Origin: Candidatus Zixiibacteriota bacterium
GTDB taxonomy: Bacteria; Zixibacteria; MSB-5A5; WJJR01; JAJRUJ01
Length of the DNA: 64,000 nucleotides
Reading direction: 5' to 3'
Assembly (NCBI GenBank): GCA_020051695.1
Contig: JAGVQM010000024.1
Span: forward strand, 1-64,000
A model generated the notes under the pieces. It was not told the origin of the DNA. It saw nothing but the letters and a program-made list of their open reading frames with translations, and did no database searches. Of this stretch, positions 8,931-18,196 are shown piece by piece. Positions within the stretch are counted from its first letter, which is position 1. Each line of letters opens with the position of its first letter. The position numbers and the translations under genes were made by a program.

Positions 8931-11471
8931 ATGATCTCACCACCAGAAAACCAAAATGGCGGGTTGGAATCGCATACTCGCGCTAATCAAGCCGAGCAAT
9001 TACCCTCCGAACTGCCCTGCCTGATCTTGAGTTCCGACGTGTTGTTTCCCCAGGGCACGGTCACGGCCCGGCTGCGCATGCCGTACAATCTGCTGTTGCT
9101 GGAGGCAATCTCCGACCCGCAAGCCCCAGTGGGCATCTTCAATATGTCGGGTGATCTCGATGGTTTTGTTCATGTCGATCGCCTCGGCAGTGTGGGCGTG
9201 GCGGCTGCGGTCATCAACCGGCGACATATCAGCGAAAAGGAAGTGCGGGTGACGCTGGAGGGTTATCGCCGGGTATACCTGCGGCGTATGAAAGAGGTCA
9301 GTCCGTTCGCCGTCGCCGAGATCGGCGTGGTTGATGATGCCGCATTCGACGCCGAGCGGGCCGGACGCCTGGTCGATGATTGTTTTTCCCTCGCGCGCCG
9401 GCTGGTCGAAAAATCATCATCCTATCCCGCGGAATACACCAATATTTTTCATCTGTCACGTGACCACCCCGCGCGTTTCGCCGATTTGGTGGCCTCCGTT
9501 TTGCATCTGTCGGTGCAGGACCGCCGAAGGATTCTCGAGGCGGTCGACGTTGTCGACCGGCTGACCCTGCTGAAAGCCATTCTTCGCGACGAGTTGATCG
9601 GCCAGACGATGGCCGAGGAATTCGCCGACCGCGCCAAGGTGAGCGTGGCGCGGCATCAACGGCAAATGTTCCTCCGCGCGCAGTTGCAGGAGATCCGCAA
9701 GGAACTGGCCGAATCAGACCCGGCGACCAACGAAATCGCGCGGCTGGAAACCCGGATTGTCGAGGCCAAACTGCCGGTGGACGTCGAATCCCGCGCCCGG
9801 CTGGAACTGGACCGGCTGCAGGTGATCTCGACTGCTTCGGCTGAATATGTGCAGATTCGGAACTATGTCGATTGGCTGATCTCCCTGCCCTGGGGCGTAA
9901 AAGCCGCGCCGGAGTCCGATCCCGCGACGGTCCTGAAAATTCTCGATTCGAGTTTTTACGGGCAGAAAAAAGCCAAGGAACGGCTGTTGGAATTCCTGAC
10001 TCTGCCGGTCCAGGCCCGCCGGGGCGGCTCGGTGCCCTGTCTGGTCGGGCCGCCGGGGAGCGGCAAGACATTGTTAGCCCGGATTATTGCCCGGGCGCTG
10101 GGCCGCCAGTTTTTCAGCATTGATCTGGGACTTTTGCGATCGGAAACGACACTTAAGGGCAACCGCCGCACCTTTCCCGGGGCCATGCCGGGGCGTTTTT
10201 TGCGCATGTTATCGGAAATCGGCCGCTCCGACCCGGTATGTGTGCTGGAAGGTGTGGACCGGCTCACTGATGCCGATCGCCCCGACTTGTCCGGGATCAT
10301 CCTGGAAGCCGTCGATCCCGTGGAAAACGCCAGCTTCCTCGATTTTTATCTGGGGTTTCCCTTTGATTTGTCACAGGTGATGTTTGTGGCGACGGCAACA
10401 TCCGATGACGCGGTGCCCGAAATCCTGGCCGACCGCATGGAATTTATCGAATTGCCGGGATACCTCGAGGATGAAAAAATCGAGATCACCTTTCATCATT
10501 TAGTCCCCGAGCTGCTGGCACGGCACGGCCTTGATGCCGACGAAGTCAGTTTTACTGTCGGCGCCGCAAAGAAGATCATCCGCGAATATACTCTCGAATC
10601 GGGGCTGGCCAACCTCAAGAAAAATCTGGATGCGATCTTTCGCCGCATCGTCGCGGAAAAAGTTACCCGGAAAAAATCGTTTTTCCGCGTCAATGTCGGC
10701 CTGGTCGAACGGCTGCTGGGGACGCCGTATTTCCTGCCGGAGATGGCCGAACTGCGGCCGGAAGTCGGCGTGGCGACGGGGCTGGCCTGGACGCATACCG
10801 GCGGCGACATTATGATGATCGAGGCCCTGAAAATGCGCGGTTCCGGGACGGTGATCACCACGGGGTATCTGGGTGACGTCATGAAAGAATCGATTCAGGC
10901 CGCGCATTCGTATGTGCGCTCGCGCGCCGACTGGCTGAACATCCATTTGACCGACTTCACCAAACATGACGTGCACATCCATTTCCCCTCCGGGGCCATC
11001 CCCAAGGACGGCCCCTCGGCGGGGATCACCGTGTGCCTGGTGCTGGCCTCGGTGATGTCCGACCGCCCGATCCGCAACGACATTGCCTTTACCGGCGAAG
11101 TGTCGTTGCGCGGGAAGGTGCTGCCTGTAGGTGGATTAAAGGAAAAAATCGCTGCAGCCCACCGGGTGGGTATTCACCAAATCGTCCTGCCCAAGCGCAA
11201 CATCAAGGACCTGAAAGAAATTCCACGAGGGATCTCCAAATCAATGAGTTATCTCCCCGTGGAGCATGTCGATGAAGTTTTCGAGATCGCCCTATTGGAT
11301 TTCAATCCCGCGCAACAGAGTTTAGAATCGCTCTTGCGTCTGGAGCTGGAAAAAGCACTGAACCGGGAAAAGAAAAAACCGGCAAAAAAAATGCGCAAAG
11401 CTACAGCCGCCGGTCCCCGGGCCAGAAAGAAATCCGGTCCTTCACGGACGATAAACACCGGGAAACGATAA
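8931..11471 (+). CDS. Lon-like protease paralogue with altered Walker B
   Basis: 846 residues with the full LonA plan: N-terminal substrate domain, coiled-coil region, AAA+ module and Ser-Lys protease domain. Walker A is intact (GPPGSGKT, about residues 373-380) and the catalytic dyad is kept (Ser696 in DGPSAG, Lys737 in GGLKEK). However, the Walker B strand reads VCVLEGVDRL (about 436-445), where the conventional Lon in this window has FMLDEIDKI: Asp becomes Glu and the catalytic Glu becomes Gly. The sensor-1 region also changes (VATATS against ITTANL). The C-terminus carries a Lys/Arg-rich tail. It stands alone behind its own promoter, far from hsp20-lon. ATP binding with weak or no hydrolysis is inferred; a specialised or regulatory Lon is likely. 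Confidence 0.9.
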   Translation: MISPPENQNGGLESHTRANQAEQLPSELPCLILSSDVLFPQGTVTARLRMPYNLLLLEAISDPQAPVGIFNMSGDLDGFVHVDRLGSVGVAAAVINRRHISEKEVRVTLEGYRRVYLRRMKEVSPFAVAEIGVVDDAAFDAERAGRLVDDCFSLARRLVEKSSSYPAEYTNIFHLSRDHPARFADLVASVLHLSVQDRRRILEAVDVVDRLTLLKAILRDELIGQTMAEEFADRAKVSVARHQRQMFLRAQLQEIRKELAESDPATNEIARLETRIVEAKLPVDVESRARLELDRLQVISTASAEYVQIRNYVDWLISLPWGVKAAPESDPATVLKILDSSFYGQKKAKERLLEFLTLPVQARRGGSVPCLVGPPGSGKTLLARIIARALGRQFFSIDLGLLRSETTLKGNRRTFPGAMPGRFLRMLSEIGRSDPVCVLEGVDRLTDADRPDLSGIILEAVDPVENASFLDFYLGFPFDLSQVMFVATATSDDAVPEILADRMEFIELPGYLEDEKIEITFHHLVPELLARHGLDADEVSFTVGAAKKIIREYTLESGLANLKKNLDAIFRRIVAEKVTRKKSFFRVNVGLVERLLGTPYFLPEMAELRPEVGVATGLAWTHTGGDIMMIEALKMRGSGTVITTGYLGDVMKESIQAAHSYVRSRADWLNIHLTDFTKHDVHIHFPSGAIPKDGPSAGITVCLVLASVMSDRPIRNDIAFTGEVSLRGKVLPVGGLKEKIAAAHRVGIHQIVLPKRNIKDLKEIPRGISKSMSYLPVEHVDEVFEIALLDFNPAQQSLESLLRLELEKALNREKKKPAKKMRKATAAGPRARKKSGPSRTINTGKR

Positions 11472-11484
11472 ACGTAACCGCTGC

Positions 11485-11946
11485 TCACCGCCGCAGCGGG
11501 AGTTTCCATTCTATTTCGCCCTCAAAAAATATGTCGGTATTGATGAAGCCCAGCTTCGTGTACAGTTTTTCCGCTTTGACATTCCCGGGGAACACCGTCA
11601 GCCCGATTTCCCGGCATTGGGGAAAATCGGCTTTAATTCGCGCAATAGCGGCATGCATTGCCGCCCGGCCATACCCACGGCCCTGCCGGGTTTTGTCGAT
11701 TAAAAGACCATTGATCCAATAGCAGTCGGTGCTGTCCGGATCATAACAAATCGAAAGAAATCCCACCGCCTCGTTTTCGGCGTATACTGCCAGCGGCAAA
11801 TAACGGCGTTGTGGGGCGCCGGGCTGCACATAGGCCTCGGCCAGCGACCAGACCACCGAGGGCGTCAGCTTCTCCTGCTCAGGCAGCACGCCCAGCACGA
11901 TGACCTCCAGCCAGTTTTCTTCTGTTATTTCGCGCAAGGTCACCAT
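11485..11946 (-). CDS. GNAT family N-acetyltransferase
   Basis: A 153-residue acetyl-CoA-dependent acyltransferase fold. The acetyl-CoA loop RQGRGYGRAAM lies about two thirds along, preceded by the INGLLID strand and followed by GLTVFPGNVKAEKLYTKLGF, the usual motif B. The start at 11946 is chosen because GGAGAAA lies just upstream; an earlier in-frame ATG at 11970 lacks a site. It converges with the Lon paralogue, 13 bases apart. Resembles spermidine/antibiotic-type GNATs, but the acceptor cannot be told from sequence. Confidence 0.85.
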   Translation of the reverse strand: MVTLREITEENWLEVIVLGVLPEQEKLTPSVVWSLAEAYVQPGAPQRRYLPLAVYAENEAVGFLSICYDPDSTDCYWINGLLIDKTRQGRGYGRAAMHAAIARIKADFPQCREIGLTVFPGNVKAEKLYTKLGFINTDIFFEGEIEWKLPLRR

Positions 11947-12289
11947 CGCCGATTTTCTCCGGTTCAACATACCCTGCCGGCGGGCAATTCACCATGGTTA
12001 TCTGCTCGACAATTCCAGGATCGGACAAAAAGCCGATTGTTGCGGATAAATTGCGGGTCAATGAGTTGACAATTTATCTTTCGGTTGTATCGTATATCAG
12101 GTGGATGGTGGAGTAAACCCGCCTGTTGGCCGGGTGGGTTTGGCGGTGTGGGATGGTTTTTTTTACCGCAGGGGTTTTTGCCCTTTCGGCGACCGTAGTA
12201 CCAGCCGCAACGTGACGACATAAATAACAGAGACAAGGTGTTTCCCGTCGCGCAGCGCAGGTGATACCGAGCAGGGGAGGATTGTTGTG
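11947..12289. other. Intergenic region between divergent genes
   Basis: Holds a promoter candidate at 12066-12093 for the M1 peptidase and an approximately 200-base leader. The leader includes G-rich complementary runs (around 12115-12150) that could form hairpins. No gene seen. Confidence 0.4.
12066..12093 (+). promoter_or_regulatory. Probable promoter of the M1 peptidase gene
   Basis: TTGACA (12066-12071), 16-base spacer, TATCGT (12088-12093); an alternative -10, GTATAT, overlaps just downstream. Predicted leader to ATG 12290 is near 190 bases. Confidence 0.45.
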
Positions 12290-14527
12290 ATGGTACTTCG
12301 ATGGTCGGCGATGGTTTTGGTGTGTATTCTGGTCCTGGCCTCGGTCGCAGCCGGTTCGGACGGCAACCGCACCACTCCATACAGTGAATTGGTCCCGATG
12401 ACTCCCAGTGAGATGCACCGCATCCTGGCTGAAAACAAGGCCGCGGCCGCCGGGCGTTTTCAGACGTTGTCGGCCATGTATCGGCAGCTGGCCGCCGGTC
12501 AGGAGGACATGGATGCGCGTTACTACAAAATTGAACTGCGCGTCGATGAAATCTCCGAGTTGATCTATGGCCGTCTGACCATGATCGGGCGCTCGCTGGT
12601 GGACGGTTATGCGCAAGTCGCCCTCGATTTTTTTGATAATATGGACGTCGATTCGGTATTTGACGAGGGGGTATACAGGACCGGCTGGACTCACGCCGAC
12701 ACTCTCGTAACTATAAATCTGTCTGCCGTTTACGATATCGGCGAGGAATTCGAGGTGACGATCGTGTACCATGGCCACCCGACCGAGGGCGGCTTTCAGG
12801 GGTTTTCCTTCGATACGCATAATGGCGTCCCGATTATCTCCACGCTTTCCGAACCGTTTATGGCGCGGACCTGGTGGCCCTGCAAGGACCGTCCGGACGA
12901 CAAGGCCGATTCGGTGGATATCATCGTCGAGGTCAACTCGGATTTTTTCTGTTCCTCCAATGGTACGCTCCGCGATTCAGTGGACAATGGCGGCACCACT
13001 ACGTACTGGTGGCATGAACAATACCCGATCACGACGTACCTGGTTTCGCTGGCCATTACCAATTACCAACATTTTTACCGCTGGTACCGTTATGGTCCGG
13101 GCGATTCCGATTCGATGCTGGTGGATTTTTACCCGTATCCCGAACGGTACTGGGATGCCCTGGTCCCGTGGTCGGAAACGCCGCAGATGATCGCGTTTTT
13201 TGCCGACACATTTGGTGAATATCCATTCATTGAGGAAAAGTACGGCATGACTCACTTCCCCTGGGGCGGGGCCATGGAGCATCAGACCAATACCTCCGCC
13301 ACCTCGGACGCGTTCGGTTTCGACCGCTATTTGATCGCGCACGAGCTGGCCCACCAGTGGTGGGGTGACCTGATTACCTGCGAGTCGTGGCACCACATCT
13401 GGTTGAACGAGGGTTTTGCCTCGTATAGCGAGGCCCTGTATGCCGAACACCTCGGCGGTTCGGCGGCGCTTCATAATTATATGGTTGGCATGCAGTATTG
13501 GAGCGGCGGTTCGATTTATGTCGCCAACCCGACATCGGTCGGCGCCATTTTTTCGCTGCGGGCGTACGATAAAGGCGCCTGGGTGCTGCATATGTTGCGG
13601 CGGCATGTCGGTCATCAGGTCTTTTTCGACATCCTCCGCGCCTATTACAGTCATCCTGATTACGCCCATGCCCACGCCAACACCGAGGATTTCCGCGACC
13701 TGTGCGAGACTGTTTCGGGCCAAAACCTGCATGCATTTTTCGAGGATTGGATTTACGGTACATATTATCCAAAATACTACTATTCCTGGCAGGCCGCCCC
13801 GGGTGCGCCCGGTGAGTTTAACATCTTCCTGCACCTCGACCAATACCAGACCTCCGCGCCGCTGGTGTTCGACATGCCGATTGATATCACGGTGCATCGC
13901 AGTTCCGGGGGCATCGATACGCTGCAGGTGTACAACACCGCCCGGGCGCAGGATTTTGTCCTGACTGTTGCCGATGTGACCGCGCCGACCGCGGTGGGTT
14001 TTGATCCGGCCAACTGGATTTTGGATAACCACAGTTTGACGGCATATACGTTCCATATCGCCAACGAGACGTTGAGTGCAGGTAATATGACCGCAGCTTA
14101 TGAAGATTCGGTGTTTGCTAGGGGCGGGACGACACCGTATGAATTCTCCTTGACCGCCGGGGTGTTGCCGGACGGACTGACCCTGAATTCGGCCACCGGC
14201 AAAATCACCGGCGTACCCACTGAATTCGGCGATTTTATTTTCACCGTGACCGCCGATGATGCCGGCACGTATGTGGACACGCAGGAGTTTACCCTGACGA
14301 TCAATGAAGGCCCGGGGTATTATCCCGGCGATTTGCAGAACGACGGCGATGTCGATCCAGTCGATGTCGTATATATCGTGAACTATGTCTACCGTTCGAG
14401 TCCGCCGGCCGTGCTCAACTCGGCGGATGTCGATGGCAGTTGTTCGGTCGAACCGGTGGACGTGCAAGTGCTGGTCAACTATGTCTATCGCAACCGGGGT
14501 GTGCTGGTACCGGGGTGCGTTGAATAA
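12290..14527 (+). CDS. Secreted M1 family aminopeptidase with Ig-like and dockerin domains
   Basis: Zinc metallopeptidase of the M1 (gluzincin) family that would trim peptides outside the cytoplasm. After a signal peptide (MVLRWSAMVLVCILVLASVAAG) come the N-terminal saddle domain, the substrate-anchoring GGAMEHQTN motif (about residue 325), and HELAHQWWGD (about 350) with the third zinc ligand in LNEGFASY. A C-terminal putative-Ig (He_PIG type) module follows, with the marks LPDGLTLNSATG and ITGVPTEFG. The end is a dockerin pair (GDLQNDGDVDPVDVVYIVNYVYR; ADVDGSCSVEPVDV). A strong AGGGGAGG lies at 12273-12280; GTG 12287 or ATG 12290 are both possible starts. Catalytic residues look complete. 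Confidence 0.93.
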   Translation: MVLRWSAMVLVCILVLASVAAGSDGNRTTPYSELVPMTPSEMHRILAENKAAAAGRFQTLSAMYRQLAAGQEDMDARYYKIELRVDEISELIYGRLTMIGRSLVDGYAQVALDFFDNMDVDSVFDEGVYRTGWTHADTLVTINLSAVYDIGEEFEVTIVYHGHPTEGGFQGFSFDTHNGVPIISTLSEPFMARTWWPCKDRPDDKADSVDIIVEVNSDFFCSSNGTLRDSVDNGGTTTYWWHEQYPITTYLVSLAITNYQHFYRWYRYGPGDSDSMLVDFYPYPERYWDALVPWSETPQMIAFFADTFGEYPFIEEKYGMTHFPWGGAMEHQTNTSATSDAFGFDRYLIAHELAHQWWGDLITCESWHHIWLNEGFASYSEALYAEHLGGSAALHNYMVGMQYWSGGSIYVANPTSVGAIFSLRAYDKGAWVLHMLRRHVGHQVFFDILRAYYSHPDYAHAHANTEDFRDLCETVSGQNLHAFFEDWIYGTYYPKYYYSWQAAPGAPGEFNIFLHLDQYQTSAPLVFDMPIDITVHRSSGGIDTLQVYNTARAQDFVLTVADVTAPTAVGFDPANWILDNHSLTAYTFHIANETLSAGNMTAAYEDSVFARGGTTPYEFSLTAGVLPDGLTLNSATGKITGVPTEFGDFIFTVTADDAGTYVDTQEFTLTINEGPGYYPGDLQNDGDVDPVDVVYIVNYVYRSSPPAVLNSADVDGSCSVEPVDVQVLVNYVYRNRGVLVPGCVE

Positions 14528-14781
14528 ACCGAAATATTCGTTTGCCTTTCCGTGGCCCGAAGGTCGGCGCATTACGGCCTAACCTGTTGTTTATTAATAG
14601 GATAGTAAAGGCGCCTTTGTCCTAAGATTTTGGCCGGCGATTGTCGGTTGAATCTACTGCAGTTTTTTCCGCTCAGGGTTCCCCAAAATGCCGGATTGTC
14701 TGGCGTTTTGCCGCATATCATATATATTATAGCTGACTGAATTGGCATGTACAGACTTGTTCTCCACGTTTGGAGGCAATG

Positions 14782-15429
14782 ATGAGCTACCGCATAACAT
14801 TTACTGCCTTGATCCTGTCACTCCTGGTGTCCGTGTCCGTGTGGGCCGAAAAACGTCTGGATAATTCCGACGCGAAAACCACTACCAGCAAAACCGACCA
14901 GACAGCGATTGCTGTCCCGGCGGCCAATGTCCCGCAATCCGAGGAATCGACGAACGCGGCAGGCGGGCCGCTTGAGCTTGCTCCGGAGATCGTTCCCGTT
15001 CCGGAAATCCCCGATGAGGCCGCCGCATATGCCGTACCCTGGAAATCGATCAACGGCGGCGGGGGTAATGCCTCGACTGCCTCGCATAAAGTGTCGGTTT
15101 CCATCGGCCAGACCACCATTGGTTTTGCCACAACTGCCACACATCAGGCGGGTATCGGTTACTGGTATGGGATCACCGCTGCCGGCTGCGACTGTGGCGC
15201 GCAGGGTGATATGAACTGCGACGGCATTGTGCAGCCGATCGATGTTACCCTTCTGGTCAACTGGGTTTACCGCGACCGCAACGACATCTGCAATGCGCCG
15301 AACTGTCCGTATCCTACCGGGGACCTCGATTGCAGCGGCCTTATTCAACCCATCGATGTGGTTTTGATTATTAATCTGGTATATCGCAGCCGAAATGATG
15401 TTTGCGACGGCTGCGCCTCGATGCCATAG
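14782..15429 (+). CDS. Small secreted protein with C-terminal dockerin
   Basis: About 215 residues: signal peptide (MSYRITFTALILSLLVSVSVWAE), a low-complexity Thr/Ala/Pro/Glu-rich stretch, a short central region (KVSVSIGQTTIGFATT, then GIGYWYGI) like that of surface proteins in FCB genomes, and two dockerin repeats (GDMNCDGIVQPIDVTLLVNWVYR and GDLDCSGLIQPIDVVLIINLVYR). GGAGG at 14772-14776 supports ATG 14782. With almost no catalytic-size domain, it may be an adaptor or spacer. Function unknown. Confidence 0.75.
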   Translation: MSYRITFTALILSLLVSVSVWAEKRLDNSDAKTTTSKTDQTAIAVPAANVPQSEESTNAAGGPLELAPEIVPVPEIPDEAAAYAVPWKSINGGGGNASTASHKVSVSIGQTTIGFATTATHQAGIGYWYGITAAGCDCGAQGDMNCDGIVQPIDVTLLVNWVYRDRNDICNAPNCPYPTGDLDCSGLIQPIDVVLIINLVYRSRNDVCDGCASMP

Positions 15430-15637
15430 ACCGACTATCATCCTGCATGATCCGGGGATAAAGAATTCCTTCATCTCCCGCTAATCTCGGCCGCGGCCGG
15501 CCCGCCGCCCGCGCACCGTACGCGGCGAAAAAAAAATTATTTTTCGGTTTATTATTCAATTGCGTTTGTTTTTGTTGTGGGCGAAATTACTCAGGCCATG
15601 GATGGCAAACGGGTGTGATCGCACCCAGGGGGAATGG

Positions 15638-16225
15638 ATGATTGTCGGTGTAATCTGCGCATGTGGCCTGTCCCGCCGGCCCGCGGTCAAGCGCCCGCTT
15701 TCTCTTGATCAGACCGTACATCTCATTGAACGTGTCACGCGCTCGTATAAAGCAGCGGCCCTTGACCAACTGCTGCTGGTCCTGGGATTTGAGGCCAAAA
15801 AAATCCTGCAGCAGATCCCCCTGCAGGGGCTGAAAATCATTATCAACGGTCAGTATCGGATGGGCACGTCCTCCGCTCTGGAGACCGGGATGCGTTTTTT
15901 GCCCTCGGCGTGCGAGGGAATGGTCATCGGTCTGGGTGATATGCCCCTTGTCGAGCCGGAAACGATTGATCACCTGGTTGGCACCTTTACCAAAACCCGC
16001 AAGGGGATCGTCTATCCGGTCTACAGCAAGCAAATTGGGCTGCCTATTGTCTTTGATGTCAAGTATCGCGATGAACTGGCCCGCTTGCGGGGGGATGACG
16101 GACCGGTGGAGGTCATTAAGAAATTCGCCAAAGATACCAAAGCCATCAAAGTCAAGACCGATACGGTCATCCGCGATATCGCTTCATATGAGGAATTCGA
16201 GGAATTTGTGGGCGCCTGTGAATGA
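15638..16225 (+). CDS. MobA/MocA-like nucleotidyltransferase-fold protein
   Basis: 195 residues similar to the NTP_transf_3 family that attaches CMP or GMP to molybdopterin. The metal-binding GLGDMPLV strand, the GTSSALETGM segment and the GLPIVFD-GDDGPVEVIKKF block are typical of MocA-type enzymes. The normal N-terminal nucleotide loop LAAGxSxRxGxxK is replaced by ICACGLSRRPAVKRPL: Arg and Lys remain, but the Gly/Ala pattern does not. The ATG at 15638 has GGGGGAA upstream; a longer frame from 15560 would add an unlikely extension. No molybdoenzyme genes are adjacent, so substrate and activity are uncertain. Confidence 0.7.
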   Translation: MIVGVICACGLSRRPAVKRPLSLDQTVHLIERVTRSYKAAALDQLLLVLGFEAKKILQQIPLQGLKIIINGQYRMGTSSALETGMRFLPSACEGMVIGLGDMPLVEPETIDHLVGTFTKTRKGIVYPVYSKQIGLPIVFDVKYRDELARLRGDDGPVEVIKKFAKDTKAIKVKTDTVIRDIASYEEFEEFVGACE

Positions 16226-16287
16226 GAGGGAGCGCGGTCTCGGATTTTCCTCGAAATGGTCCCGTGATCGCGGCCGGGGCACGCCGT

Positions 16288-16965
16288 TCAACCCAGAGGC
16301 CATACCAGAAATATGGTGATATCCCACACGATGTGCGAGATGATTGGACCTGCCAGCGACCCGCTGTGCTGATACAACCCGCCCCAAACCACGCCGCACA
16401 CAAACGCTGCCACGAGCAACACCGGGTTTCCCGCCCACAGGTGGACTAGGGCATAGGTAACGGCGCCAAGCCCCAGGCCGAAAGTCGGACTGGTCAGAGC
16501 GGCCAGTCGCTTTTGTATTAGCCCGCGCCAGAAAATTTCCTCAGCCGGTGCGATAATCACCGCCAGCAATACCCCGATTTGCCAGTCGGGCAACTGGGTC
16601 CGGGCAGCATACACCGCGCCGATGTTCTCGCCGCTGCCGGGGAATACCAGCCGCAAGAGCTCTCCGCCTGCCAGGAAAATGAGATACAACGCTGCCGCAT
16701 TGAGCAGACCAAACCCTGCCTGGCGCAAAGAGAAATCGTAATCTCGTCGCCGGTCATTACGGTTTAACCAAAGGGAGATGCCGGACAGGATGATCCCGGC
16801 GGCCGTCATTTTCCACCAGAAGTTGCCCCCGGACGTACCGAAGATCCAGCCCCAGAAGCAGACCGACAAAAAAACGGCTGCCAGCAGAGGCCAAACCATC
16901 CCTGATCCCGGTCCGCCGGTGGGCGGTGGCTGAGTGGCGGAGCGCGTCCCGGTCGTGTTTTTCAC
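16288..16965 (-). CDS. CPBP family intramembrane metalloprotease
   Basis: 225-residue multi-spanning protein of the CPBP (CAAX protease and bacteriocin-processing) family. The three catalytic motifs are visible: EEIFWRG (EExxxR), ALVHLW (the motif 2 histidine) and SHIVWD (motif 3 histidine). A proline-rich cytoplasmic N-terminus precedes the first membrane helix. It begins with GTG two bases after the menA stop, implying translational coupling. Substrates are unknown; relatives process prenylated or secreted peptides or act in immunity to bacteriocins. Confidence 0.88.
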   Translation of the reverse strand: MKNTTGTRSATQPPPTGGPGSGMVWPLLAAVFLSVCFWGWIFGTSGGNFWWKMTAAGIILSGISLWLNRNDRRRDYDFSLRQAGFGLLNAAALYLIFLAGGELLRLVFPGSGENIGAVYAARTQLPDWQIGVLLAVIIAPAEEIFWRGLIQKRLAALTSPTFGLGLGAVTYALVHLWAGNPVLLVAAFVCGVVWGGLYQHSGSLAGPIISHIVWDITIFLVWPLG

Positions 16966-16966
16966 G

Positions 16967-17872
16967 CTACATCAGGCGGGCCAGTAACATCCCAACACAC
17001 AACAACACACCGAAGCTCAAATGCAATTGTGCGGTGGCCACGTCCATCATCGCCAGCGAGGCGGGTTTTTCACCTTGGGCCTGGTGGATGGTTTTGATGT
17101 TTTTTACACCGAGTGGCAGGGTCAGCAAAACCAGCAGCGCCCACGGCGAGAGCATCTGCAGCGCGACCATCAGGGCCACGACAGCATATGCCGCGATAAT
17201 CATCACGTCATATAGAATGCCCGCCGACCCTCGGCCCATCAGGATCGCCATGGTTCTAATCCTGGCTGCACGGTCATCAGTGATATCGCGAATGTCATTG
17301 GCGTGCAGAATGGCCGCTACCAGAAAAGCGATAGGCAGGGAGAATAAGATAACTTCCCAGTTGAACGGCCGATTTTGTACCAGATACCCGCCCAATACCA
17401 TCAACACACCCATCATGATAAACACGCCGATTTCACCGAGGGCCTGGTACTTGTAACTGAAGGGGGAGGCGGTATAAAAAAAGCCGCCCAGGAAGCCGAT
17501 GATCCCCAACAGCAAAATCGGCCACCCCGCCTGGGACACAAGGTAAAAACCCAGCAGGCACCCCAGAATAAAGGCCACGATTCCACCTTGCAGGATCTGC
17601 CGCGGCGGCATCAGCTTGGCGACCAGGACCCCCGACGAACCTAATGTCCCCTCGCGGTCGACTCCACTTTTGAAATCGTAATAATCATTAATCAGGTTTG
17701 TGCCGGTGTGAAATAGCATCCCGGCAATGATCGCCAGTGCAAAATTAATCCAGTCGATGGGACCCTCCCGGAAAGCCCACAATCCGCCCAGGGCTACAGG
17801 GATCAATGATGCGGAATAGGCGAAGGGCCGGACGGCCCGCACCCACAAAGCGAACGTTCCTGGTTGTGCCAT
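16967..17872 (-). CDS. menA: 1,4-dihydroxy-2-naphthoate polyprenyltransferase (UbiA family)
   Basis: Membrane prenyltransferase that attaches the polyprenyl chain in menaquinone synthesis. The first Asp-rich motif NLINDYYDFKSGVDRE (about residue 60) and the second, NDIRDITDD (about 190), are both present, with eight or nine hydrophobic helices across 301 residues. The segment DREGTLGSSGVLV downstream of motif 1 is the MenA rather than UbiA pattern. It leads a two-gene transcript with the CPBP protease. Other men genes are not in the window. Confidence 0.9.
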   Translation of the reverse strand: MAQPGTFALWVRAVRPFAYSASLIPVALGGLWAFREGPIDWINFALAIIAGMLFHTGTNLINDYYDFKSGVDREGTLGSSGVLVAKLMPPRQILQGGIVAFILGCLLGFYLVSQAGWPILLLGIIGFLGGFFYTASPFSYKYQALGEIGVFIMMGVLMVLGGYLVQNRPFNWEVILFSLPIAFLVAAILHANDIRDITDDRAARIRTMAILMGRGSAGILYDVMIIAAYAVVALMVALQMLSPWALLVLLTLPLGVKNIKTIHQAQGEKPASLAMMDVATAQLHLSFGVLLCVGMLLARLM

Positions 17873-18196
17873 AATCGGTAAACCCTCCTTCTCCCGCCGC
17901 GAAAATACAGTGCAGACCCTCCCTTGTCAAACCGTGGTTCCGGCTCCGCGTCGTGAGTGCGGCGATGAAGTTGTGCCACATATAATTGCCCGGATTATCT
18001 GAGTGGAGGCGTATTGGCCGAAGGGCCGATTTTGACAGGTTTTTCGGCATCTTTACTCCGGCCCCGCTTGACATTGGCGTATGATTCACCAACATACAAG
18101 GGTCTTTGGCAGAGGGCGAATTGGGGAGGGCAATCGCTCAGAACAAAGAGTCTACTCAGACCGACATTCTAATTTCCGGATACCTCCGGAGGGACC
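17873..18196. other. Intergenic region between divergent menA and maeB
   Basis: Best promoter candidate for maeB is TTGACA at 18068-18073 with a weak CATACA about 19 bases on. Just before the ATG, TCCGGATACCTCCGGA (18175-18190) is an interrupted palindrome overlapping the GGAGGG ribosome site, which could affect translation. Nothing else recognised. Confidence 0.4.

Noticed and set aside
12977-14572. 531-codon antisense ORF opposite the M1 peptidase
   Set aside because: It lacks a recognisable domain and a ribosome site, and covers catalytic motifs of the real gene.
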